A stretch of DNA of 64,000 nucleotides, from assembly GCF_000685075.1 (NCBI RefSeq), contig NZ_BAYD01000054.1, forward strand, positions 1 through 64,000. Direction: 5' to 3'. Numbering within the stretch: the first letter of the stretch is position 1; each line of letters starts with the position of its first letter. Made by a program: the position numbers and the translations under genes. A model generated the notes under the pieces. That model saw nothing but the letters and a program-made list of their open reading frames with translations. It searched no databases and had not been told where the DNA came from. Source of the DNA: Paraburkholderia oxyphila NBRC 105797 (GTDB lineage: Bacteria > Pseudomonadota > Gammaproteobacteria > Burkholderiales > Burkholderiaceae). This document shows, piece by piece, positions 1 to 7,366 of the stretch.

Positions 1-40
1 AAAAGCGCGAAAAGCGCGAAAAGCGCGAAAAGCGCGAAAG
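1..40. repeat. 9-bp tandem repeat downstream of bceM
   Basis: The unit AAAAGCGCG is repeated four times from base 1 to 36, followed by a degenerate partial unit. The array touches the window edge, so its true copy number cannot be seen. It lies just past the bceM stop codon in the direction of transcription and has no obvious terminator structure. Confidence 0.85.
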
Positions 41-78
41 GCACGCACAGCACGGCAACTGCACAAGGCGCACCAGCC

Positions 79-1032
79 TTAGCCACCCTGTACCCGCTTG
101 CGGGCCTCATCATACATCCACCGCAGTGTCGCCTCGATAGGCGTGCAAACCGACTCCCCAACAATCGACCGCAGCTTCGCGTTCGAGCCCACAAGATGGC
201 GCACTTCATTAGCGCGCACGAACCGCTGATCGACCTTCACCTCGATCTCATACCCAGCGATACCCGAAAGCATATCGAGCACTTCACCGAGCGTCCAGCC
301 GGTGCCCGAGCAGACATTGACCGTTTCGCCGCGCGGCGCTGCCGCGATAAGCCTGGCATAGGCATCCACCACATCGCGCACATCGGAGAAGTCGCGGCTC
401 ACTTCGGTGTTGCCGAGCGAGATCGTCCGGTCGCCACGCGCATAGTGCTCAACGATCTTGGGCAGCAGAAAGTCAGTGCTCTGACCCACGCCCGTATAGT
501 TGAACGGCCGTGCGATCACGATAGGCAGTTGCGCGTTCCAGCACTTCGCGAGATATTCCATCGCGAGCTTGCTCACTGCGTAATCGTTCGCCGGCTGCGG
601 GGCCACCGCTTCGTCGATGACGCCGGGTGTCGCGTTGCCGTAGACGTTGGCGCTGCTCGCGAGCAGCACGGCGCGCGGGACATGACGCTGGCGTGCGAGC
701 GCGTCGAGCAGGTTGCGCGTGCCGACTACGTTGACGATGTAGGTGCGGGAAACGTCGCCGTTGGCGACGTTCGCCACTGCCGCGAGATGCACGACCACAT
801 CGGGTCGCACCGTTTCCACAGCGTGCGCGAGCGCTTGCGTGTCTAGCAGGTCGGCGGCGATCGTGGCGATGCCGCCCGGCACGCCATCTTCGCCCACGGA
901 CTCGCCGGGGCGCACGGTGCCCCAGACCTGATAGCCGTCCGCGGCGAGACGCGCGGCCATGTAGCGGCCCGTAAAGCCGCCCTCGCCGGTGATGAGCGCG
1001 CGTGGCGCGCGCGTAGCTTCAGAATGTGTCAT
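79..1032 (-). CDS. bceM: GDP-6-deoxy-4-keto-D-mannose reductase (GDP-D-rhamnose synthesis), BceM-like
   Basis: A 317-residue NAD(P)-dependent short-chain sugar epimerase/dehydratase-family protein. The N-terminal Rossmann glycine motif reads TGEGGFTG, and the catalytic Tyr-x-x-x-Lys is in NDYAVSKLAMEYL, preceded by the LLASSANVYG active-site strand. Family and context suggest it reduces GDP-4-keto-6-deoxy-D-mannose, the product of the adjacent dehydratase, to GDP-D-rhamnose for the exopolysaccharide. Its start lies inside the end of bceN (14-bp overlap), so the two are translationally linked. The exact stereochemistry (D-rhamnose rather than fucose or talose) is inferred from the cluster, not from residues. 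Confidence 0.85.
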   Translation of the reverse strand: MTHSEATRAPRALITGEGGFTGRYMAARLAADGYQVWGTVRPGESVGEDGVPGGIATIAADLLDTQALAHAVETVRPDVVVHLAAVANVANGDVSRTYIVNVVGTRNLLDALARQRHVPRAVLLASSANVYGNATPGVIDEAVAPQPANDYAVSKLAMEYLAKCWNAQLPIVIARPFNYTGVGQSTDFLLPKIVEHYARGDRTISLGNTEVSRDFSDVRDVVDAYARLIAAAPRGETVNVCSGTGWTLGEVLDMLSGIAGYEIEVKVDQRFVRANEVRHLVGSNAKLRSIVGESVCTPIEATLRWMYDEARKRVQGG

Positions 1033-2062
1033 GTCGCTCGTTGCGTGCGAGGTCGGCCGTGACCATCATCTGGCAGAGTTGCTCGAGCGAGGTCTGCGGC
1101 TCCCAGCCGAGCTTGCTGCGCGCCTTGTCCGCGTCGCCGATCAGCAGATCGACTTCGGCGGGCCGGTAAAAGCGCGGGCTCACGCGCACCAGCGTGCGGC
1201 CCGTCGCAATGTCGACAGCGGTCTCGCGCTCGGCACGGCCCGACCATTCGAGCTGGAAGCCGGCCGCGGCGAAAGCCATCGTCACGAAATCGCGTACGGT
1301 TTCGGTGCGGCCCGTGGCGAGCACGTAGGTGTCCGGATCGTCAACCTGCAGCATGCGCCACATGCCTTCCACGTATTCGGAGGCGTAGCCCCAGTCGCGC
1401 TTGGCATCCATGTTGCCGAGCTCGAGCACGCTCTGCTTGCCGAGCTTGATCTTCGCGACCGCGTCGGTGATCTTGCGCGTGACAAACTCGCGGCCACGCA
1501 ACGGCGACTCGTGATTGAAGAGAATGCCGCTGGTCGCGAAGATGTCGTAAGACTCGCGGTAGTTGACCGTGGACCAGTGCGCGAACAGCTTGGCAATGCC
1601 GTACGGGCTGCGCGGGTAGAAGGGCGTGTCCTCGCGCTGCGGCACGGCCTGGACCTTGCCGAACATTTCGGAGGTCGATGCCTGGTAGTAGCGCGTGCGC
1701 GGGTTGACGACGCGAATGGCCTCGAGCAGATTCAGCGCGCCGATGCCGGTCACTTCGGCCGTGGTCACAGGCTGATCGAAGGACACGCCCACGAAGCTTT
1801 GCGCGGCGAGGTTGTAGACCTCGCTTGCCTGCGAGCGCTCGAGCAGGCGCAGGGTCGAGCCCGCGTCGGTGAGATCGTGCTCGACGAGTTCGAGCGAGGG
1901 ATGATCCGTGACGCCGAGTTCGTTCATGCGCCAGAAGTTGACCGAGCTGGTGCGCCGGTAGGTGCCGACCACCTGATAGCCCTTGTCGAGCAGCAGCTTG
2001 GTCAGATACGCGCCGTCCTGGCCGGATACGCCGGTGATGATCGCTTTGCGTCGTTCGTTCAT
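1019..2062 (-). CDS. bceN: GDP-mannose 4,6-dehydratase, BceN-like
   Basis: A 347-residue cytoplasmic extended short-chain dehydrogenase, the usual Gmd length. The cofactor motif ITGVSGQDGAYL is at residues 9-20. The active site shows STSEMFG and the catalytic SPYGIAKLFAHW (Tyr-x-x-x-Lys). The NHESPLRGREFVTRKIT substrate loop is diagnostic of GDP-mannose dehydratases. It converts GDP-D-mannose to GDP-4-keto-6-deoxy-D-mannose, which the overlapping bceM product would reduce. It is the middle gene of the minus-strand run bceO-bceN-bceM, with a 59-bp gap after bceO. Confidence 0.93.
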   Translation of the reverse strand: MNERRKAIITGVSGQDGAYLTKLLLDKGYQVVGTYRRTSSVNFWRMNELGVTDHPSLELVEHDLTDAGSTLRLLERSQASEVYNLAAQSFVGVSFDQPVTTAEVTGIGALNLLEAIRVVNPRTRYYQASTSEMFGKVQAVPQREDTPFYPRSPYGIAKLFAHWSTVNYRESYDIFATSGILFNHESPLRGREFVTRKITDAVAKIKLGKQSVLELGNMDAKRDWGYASEYVEGMWRMLQVDDPDTYVLATGRTETVRDFVTMAFAAAGFQLEWSGRAERETAVDIATGRTLVRVSPRFYRPAEVDLLIGDADKARSKLGWEPQTSLEQLCQMMVTADLARNERHDTF

Positions 2063-2121
2063 GTGTCAGTACCTTTGAAGTAGCGAACGTGGATTCGGAA
2101 CCTGTTTATCGGGTTTGAGAT

Positions 2122-3207
2122 TCAGGACTGCGAGGTGGTGGCGCTCACGCGGGCGCGCACGGTGGCTTCCGCAGACAGGTGCCGGCGGCTCGGCCCACGC
2201 GTGAGGCGCTTTTCGATGAGGAACCAGCTTGCGCTCGCATAGACAAGCGTGATGGAGAGCGCGATTGCGGCGCTCACCGGGCGGCTGAAGTGGAGCGGCC
2301 ACACCGCATAGAGAATCGTGAGGTGAATCAGGTAGATCGTGTAGCTGATGGTGCCGATGTAGACCAGCACCGGGTTGCAAAGCAGGCGTTTGATGAAGCC
2401 CTTCGATTGCAGCGCGATGACGACGATCGACGTGCAGAACACGAGCGAGACGCTGTAGAGCAGGGCGTTCGAGAGCGGCGTGTTGGCGGCGCGAAAGCGC
2501 GGGTAATGCAGGTGCAGCCACGCGAGTACGGCGAGCATGGCGAAGAACAGAATCGCGGCGGGCACCTTGAAGGGCTCGAGCGCATTGCGGTCGCGCCGCA
2601 CGAGCACGGCAAGCAGCGCGCCGGAGGCGAGCAGGTCCATGCGGAACGGCGTGAGGTAGTAAATGGGCCAGAAGGAATCGAACCACGGCGTCGCGACGGC
2701 GCGCAGCACGGGCACGATGAAAACGAGCGCCGCGGCCACGACGGCGAGCGCGCGTTCGGGCAGCAGCAGCACCACGAAGGGCCAGAAGATATAGAACTGC
2801 TCTTCGACGGCGAGCGACCAGAGGATGTTCAGGCTGTCGTGACCGCTCTGGTTCAGCGCGTCGCCAATATTGGTCGCGAAGAACGCGTACCACGGCCAGT
2901 AGTGTGCCCAGCCGAAACCGAACAGCAGCGACGAGACGATCATCAGCAGAATGTACGGCGGCAGGATGCGGCGCACGCGGCGCGCGTAGAAGTAGCTGAA
3001 ATACGATTGCCCGCGCGCCTTGCGCTCGAGCAGGATGCCGGTGATCAGAAAGCCGCTCAGCACGAAGAACAGGTCGACGCCCATCCACAGCGGTGCTTTC
3101 AGTGCGTGCTGCGCGAACACAGCGAGCACGGCGAAGGCGCGCAGGCCGTCGAGCTGGACGATGCGGTGGGAATGTTGCGGCGGGCTGGCGAGGCTGTTTA
3201 CGGTCAT
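2122..3207 (-). CDS. bceO: Acyltransferase family 3 membrane protein, BceO-like
   Basis: A 361-residue integral membrane protein of the acyltransferase 3 / OafA family, with about ten hydrophobic segments. The family opening is RIVQLDGLRAFAVLAVFAQHA, with the conserved His, followed by WMGVDLFFVLSGFLITG and the SLAVEEQFYIFWP motif. Such enzymes move acetyl groups across the inner membrane onto sugars. In this cluster it probably acetylates exopolysaccharide repeat units. It is first in the minus-strand operon and diverges from bceP across a 358-bp A+T-rich spacer. It is one of two acyltransferases in the cluster. Confidence 0.85.
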   Translation of the reverse strand: MTVNSLASPPQHSHRIVQLDGLRAFAVLAVFAQHALKAPLWMGVDLFFVLSGFLITGILLERKARGQSYFSYFYARRVRRILPPYILLMIVSSLLFGFGWAHYWPWYAFFATNIGDALNQSGHDSLNILWSLAVEEQFYIFWPFVVLLLPERALAVVAAALVFIVPVLRAVATPWFDSFWPIYYLTPFRMDLLASGALLAVLVRRDRNALEPFKVPAAILFFAMLAVLAWLHLHYPRFRAANTPLSNALLYSVSLVFCTSIVVIALQSKGFIKRLLCNPVLVYIGTISYTIYLIHLTILYAVWPLHFSRPVSAAIALSITLVYASASWFLIEKRLTRGPSRRHLSAEATVRARVSATTSQS

Positions 3208-3565
3208 CGGCTATCCGGTTGTTTCATGCATGCACAGGCCGGTTCATTCTAGAAAGAATTAAATGGTCAAAAAGCCGAAATATATTGGTGGGCGATTTTG
3301 AAAATGAAAGCGATTTGATTAGCCGGAATATGGGCGTCAGTATCGTGGCGATTTCGTTGCAGTTTCGTTTCGGGAATCGGGACAAGTTCGCGCTGGGGCC
3401 GCGTCGCGGGCCTTCGCGCGGCACGCGGCGATTTATTTCGCATGTGCGCCGGCAGGCACCGCGAATACTGAATTTTTTTGAATTATTTTCGCTTTTTGTG
3501 CTGTGATTTTTCTTCGTGAATGTACGGCATGATCCAGACGGATTCAACCGACCGGAGGAATTGCT
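3208..3565. promoter_or_regulatory. A+T-rich divergent promoter region between bceO and bceP
   Basis: This 358-bp stretch has no credible gene and is far richer in A+T than its surroundings, notably around 3260-3330 and 3470-3515. It must carry the promoters for bceO-N-M leftward and bceP rightward. A weak sigma70-like candidate toward bceP is TTGAAT at 3478-3483 with TGTGAT at 3502-3507. The 11-mer GAAAGCGATTT at 3306-3316 also occurs in the other A+T-rich spacer of this cluster, at 11462-11472. Exact promoters cannot be fixed by eye. Confidence 0.6.
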
Positions 3566-5797
3566 TTGCCGTTTCCGATTCCCGACCGCCGTATGCGCAG
3601 GACGCTGGCGCTCGCTGCACTCAGTGCGTTCGTCTGCACCTCTTCGGTTCAGACCCTCGCCGCGCCGCAACTCAATGTAACGACATCGTGGATCGGCAAC
3701 ACGTACGGCAATGGCCAGGGTACGTGGACTCAGATCAACATCACCGCCATCGCCGTGACGCCCGATGGCAAGGTCTACACGGACGCGCCCTGGGATGAAA
3801 GCGGTGCGGAGATCAGCGCGTATCAAAACGGCAAGGTGCTCGGCTTTGCCGGCGGCACGCATGGCTGGGGCGGATACGGCGGCAACGCCGTGGCCGTGAA
3901 CCACCGCTATCTGTATGCGGCCGTGGCCGTGGGCAACGAAAGGGGCCACCTGGTCGGCCCCGGTATCTGGCCCGAGAAGGGGCGCCAGTGGTACGGGGTC
4001 ACGCGCAGGCCGATTGACGATCCCAAGCGCGCCGCGGCCTTCCAGGCCGCACCCGATCCGCTCAATCCACACGCGCAGCTTGCAAGCGCATTTCTCAAGG
4101 TCTCCGACGTGCCGGCCGTCGCCCATCCCGACCCTGCTATACACGTCGCCGATGTGGGCGGTCTCGCGGCAACCGATTCGCTGCTCTACGTGAGCAACAC
4201 GATGGCGAACCGTATCGAGATCTATGACGCGAACTCGATGCAGCGCAAGTCGCAATTCGACGTGCACGAGCCGGGCAAGATCGCGGTGGCGGGAGACGGC
4301 TCGCTGTGGGTGGTCACGGGCAGCGTGACCGATCAGACGCCGCGCATCGCGCACTATTCGGCGGATGGCAAGCCGCTCTCCAGCACGATCGAGCTGCCTG
4401 CCGACTCGGTGCCCGTGGACGTGGCCGTGGATCCCCAGCAGCGCGTGCTGGTGGCCGACAACGGCCCGCGCCAGCAGATCCTCATCTATTCGCACGAGGG
4501 TGGCGGCTACAAGGAGAGCGGCACGCTCGGCGAACGTGGCGGCATCTTCTCCGGCGACGCGGGCCGGCCGGGACCGGGCCGCTTCAACGGCCTGACCGGC
4601 GTGGGCACGGACGCGAAGGGCAACATCTACGTGTCGACCAACGGCATCGGACCGCGCCAGGGCACGATCGGTGCCGGGCTGGGCGCCACGCTCGAAAGCT
4701 ATTCGCCCGACGGCAAGCGCTTGTGGAACGTGGAAGGGCTGCTGTTCGTGGACGGAGCATGGGTGGACCCTTCGCGGCCCAATAGCGTCTACACCGGCAA
4801 CAAGCGCTTCGAACTCGATCTTTCGAAGCCGCCGGGGCAGGACTGGAAATATGTAGGGTTCCTCTCCAATCGATTCAAGTATCCGCAGGACCCCGTGTTC
4901 AACGGCGACATGTGGCCGGGCCTGCCCACCGCGCGCGAGCTGAACGGCCACACGTTCCTCTATCTCACCGACATGTATGCGGATCACCTGAAGATCTACC
5001 GCTTCGATTCGCAGCGCGACGGCGAGACCGCCATTCCCTCGGGCTTCATCGCGGGGCGTGCGCGGCCCGTGGAGCACGTCCCGAACGCGCCGCCGGGCGG
5101 CGACTGGATCTGGCGCGACTCGAACGGCAACGGCGCGTTCGATGCCGGCGAATTCGCGAAGTATCCGGGACCGGGCCATCTGGCCGGCGGCTGGGGCTGG
5201 TGGATCGACACACGCGGCGACATCTGGCGCGCGCGCGACAACAAGGGCATCACGCGTTTCCGCTTCGGCGGCCTCGATGCGAAGGGCAACCCGATCTACT
5301 CGTACGACAAGATGGACCAGTACGCGATGCCCGCGCCCTTTACCGAGGTGCACCGCGCGATCTACGAGCCGAAGACCGACACGCTTTACGTGGCGGGCTA
5401 TACCGCGGACTCGCCACACGATCCAGGCTTCGTGAAGGAAGCGGGCCGTGTGCTCGTGCGTTACGACAAGTGGTCGAGCGGCAACCCGCAGCAGCGCTAT
5501 CTGCTGCAACTGCCCTGGGACCCCAAGGCGAAGCCGCCGGTCACGCCGGCGGGCGTCACCGTGGAAGGGCAGTACCTGTTCGTGGTCGAGCCCGCGGGCA
5601 ACGTCCACGTGTACGACAAGGACAGCGCGAAGGAGATCGGCACGTTCGGTCCAGGCGCGGAAGTCGGCAATACCTCGGGCTGGGTGGACGTGCCCTTCGG
5701 CATTACCGCACATCGTCAGCCCAACGGCGAATACCTGATCTTCGTTGAAGAAGACGCGCGCGGCAAAGTGATGATGTACCGCTGGAAGCCGGCTTGA
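3566..5797 (+). CDS. bceP: Secreted beta-propeller (NHL/SMP-30-like) protein of unknown function, BceP-like
   Basis: A 743-residue exported protein. I chose the TTG start at 3566 because GGAGGA at 3554-3559 sits six bases upstream; the in-frame ATG at 3593 has no ribosome site. Residues 10-33 (RRTLALAALSAFVCTSSVQTLAA) form a signal peptide. The rest is repeated beta-rich blades with NHL-like strings such as VPVDVAVDPQQRVLVADNG and GVGTDAKGNIYVSTNG. A canonical EF-hand-type calcium loop, DSNGNGAFDAGE, is at residues 518-529. It sits between acyltransferase and flippase genes of the exopolysaccharide cluster. A periplasmic role in polymer binding or processing is only a guess; no catalytic motif was recognised. 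Confidence 0.8.
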   Translation: MPFPIPDRRMRRTLALAALSAFVCTSSVQTLAAPQLNVTTSWIGNTYGNGQGTWTQINITAIAVTPDGKVYTDAPWDESGAEISAYQNGKVLGFAGGTHGWGGYGGNAVAVNHRYLYAAVAVGNERGHLVGPGIWPEKGRQWYGVTRRPIDDPKRAAAFQAAPDPLNPHAQLASAFLKVSDVPAVAHPDPAIHVADVGGLAATDSLLYVSNTMANRIEIYDANSMQRKSQFDVHEPGKIAVAGDGSLWVVTGSVTDQTPRIAHYSADGKPLSSTIELPADSVPVDVAVDPQQRVLVADNGPRQQILIYSHEGGGYKESGTLGERGGIFSGDAGRPGPGRFNGLTGVGTDAKGNIYVSTNGIGPRQGTIGAGLGATLESYSPDGKRLWNVEGLLFVDGAWVDPSRPNSVYTGNKRFELDLSKPPGQDWKYVGFLSNRFKYPQDPVFNGDMWPGLPTARELNGHTFLYLTDMYADHLKIYRFDSQRDGETAIPSGFIAGRARPVEHVPNAPPGGDWIWRDSNGNGAFDAGEFAKYPGPGHLAGGWGWWIDTRGDIWRARDNKGITRFRFGGLDAKGNPIYSYDKMDQYAMPAPFTEVHRAIYEPKTDTLYVAGYTADSPHDPGFVKEAGRVLVRYDKWSSGNPQQRYLLQLPWDPKAKPPVTPAGVTVEGQYLFVVEPAGNVHVYDKDSAKEIGTFGPGAEVGNTSGWVDVPFGITAHRQPNGEYLIFVEEDARGKVMMYRWKPA

Positions 5798-5899
5798 GAG
5801 TCCGACTGAGGGGCTCATCGAGGACCCAACCGAGGACCCAGCCGAAGGGCCGACTGAGGCCCGCATTCCCAAGCCGCGCCGCACGCTACCGGAACACAT

Positions 5900-7366
5900 A
5901 TGGATAAAGGCATACTGCGCAACGTCGCGATCAATCTGTTTGGCCTCGTGCTGCCGACCTTCGTGTCGCTGGTCACGGTGCCGCCGTACATCAAGATGCT
6001 CGGCGTCGACCGCTATGGCGTGATCGCGCTCGTGTGGACGCTGATCGGCTATTTCAGCGTGCTCGATCTGGGCATGAGCATGGCCGCGCAGAACCAGATT
6101 TCGAAGGCCTATGCGTCGAAGGATGCCGAAGCCTGCGAGCGCGTGTTCTGGAGCGCGTTCTGGCTGAACTTCATCACGGGCGCGATCGGCGGCCTCTTGA
6201 TTTATTCAGGCGGCGCGCTCTATACGGCGTACTTCACGCACGTGAGCGCCGAACTGCGCCACGAGGTCTATCTCGCGCTGCCGTGGCTCGCGGTGGCGAT
6301 TCCCATTGCCAACGTCTCGTGGGTGTTCGCCGGCGCGATCAACGGCGCGGAGCGCTTTGGCATCTACAACACGAATCAGACGCTCGGCACGTTCCTGTTC
6401 CAGTTGCTGCCGCTCGGTGCCGCATGGGCGATTGCGCCGAACCTGCAGACCGTGATTGCCGCCGCCGTGTTCGCGCGCCTGCTGGCGGGCCTGCTGCTCG
6501 GGCGCGCCGCGCTGCGCGTGCTCGGCATCAAGCAGGTACGCGGGCCGCGCTTCGACACGTCGAAGGCGCTGTTCAATTTCGGCGGCTGGATGCTGGTTGC
6601 CAGCGTCTCCACGATGGTCGCCGATTCGCTCGACCGCATGATGCTGGGCGCGGGCCTGGGCGCGCGCTTCGTCACCTATTACACGGTGCCGCAGAACCTC
6701 GTGACGCGCCTGAACATGGTACCCAACGCGCTCGTGCGCACGCTGTTCCCGCGGCTTTCCTCGCTGCATCGTGAACATGCGGACGAAATAGCGGCGCAGT
6801 CGCTGCAGTTTCTCAACGCGGTATTCACGCCGGTGGCCATTGGCGCGATCGTGGTGCTCGAGCCCTTCCTGCGTGCGTGGGTGGGCCCCGAGATCGCCGG
6901 GCACGGCGCACCGGTTGGGCGCTTCCTGATCATCGCCGTATGGCTGATCGGGCAGGCCGGTGTCACGCGCATCCTGATCCAGTCGCAGAACAATCCCGCC
7001 GCCGCCGCGCGCGTGGGCCTCGTCGAGCTGCCGCTCTACGCCGGCTTGCTGTGGCTGGGCATTTCGCGCTTCGGCCTGCCTGGCGCCGCTGCGGCGGTGC
7101 TGTTCCGCGCGCTCTTCGACTATGTCGTGCTCTTGTGGCTCTCGCGCATTCACAGCCGCACGATCGCGGTCGACATGTTCGCACACCTGAGTTTTCTCGC
7201 TGCCGCGCTTGCCATTGCGTGGTGGCTGCCCGATGCGATCTATGCGATCGGCGCGGGCGTCGTGCTGGCGCTGGCCAATTGCGTGTGGTCCGTTGCGACC
7301 ACGCCCATGCTGCGCGGCTACGCCCGTTCCCTTCTGTTTCGTCTGAACCTACGGAAAAGCGCATGA
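5900..7366 (+). CDS. bceQ: Wzx-type polysaccharide flippase, BceQ-like
   Basis: A 488-residue protein almost entirely composed of hydrophobic helices (about 12), with the polysaccharide-synthesis opening INLFGLVLPTFVSLVTVPPYIKMLGVDRYGVIALVWTL split over the first two helices. Members of this MATE/MVF-like family flip undecaprenyl-diphosphate-linked repeat units to the periplasm for Wzy-type polymerisation. The stop codon overlaps the start of the next gene (ATGA at 7363-7366), so it is translationally coupled to the glycosyltransferase. The 102-bp gap from bceP has short degenerate GAGGACCCA-type repeats and no terminator. Confidence 0.85.
   Translation: MDKGILRNVAINLFGLVLPTFVSLVTVPPYIKMLGVDRYGVIALVWTLIGYFSVLDLGMSMAAQNQISKAYASKDAEACERVFWSAFWLNFITGAIGGLLIYSGGALYTAYFTHVSAELRHEVYLALPWLAVAIPIANVSWVFAGAINGAERFGIYNTNQTLGTFLFQLLPLGAAWAIAPNLQTVIAAAVFARLLAGLLLGRAALRVLGIKQVRGPRFDTSKALFNFGGWMLVASVSTMVADSLDRMMLGAGLGARFVTYYTVPQNLVTRLNMVPNALVRTLFPRLSSLHREHADEIAAQSLQFLNAVFTPVAIGAIVVLEPFLRAWVGPEIAGHGAPVGRFLIIAVWLIGQAGVTRILIQSQNNPAAAARVGLVELPLYAGLLWLGISRFGLPGAAAAVLFRALFDYVVLLWLSRIHSRTIAVDMFAHLSFLAAALAIAWWLPDAIYAIGAGVVLALANCVWSVATTPMLRGYARSLLFRLNLRKSA

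Noticed and set aside
3224..5899. 891-codon open frame on the minus strand
   Set aside because: It is antisense to bceP and the spacer before it, low-complexity Arg/Val/Ala, with no domain.
6877..7362. Upstream extension of the bceR frame
   Set aside because: This part overlaps bceQ in another frame and is Arg-rich; the ATG at 7363 has the coupling overlap and family-like sequence starts after it.
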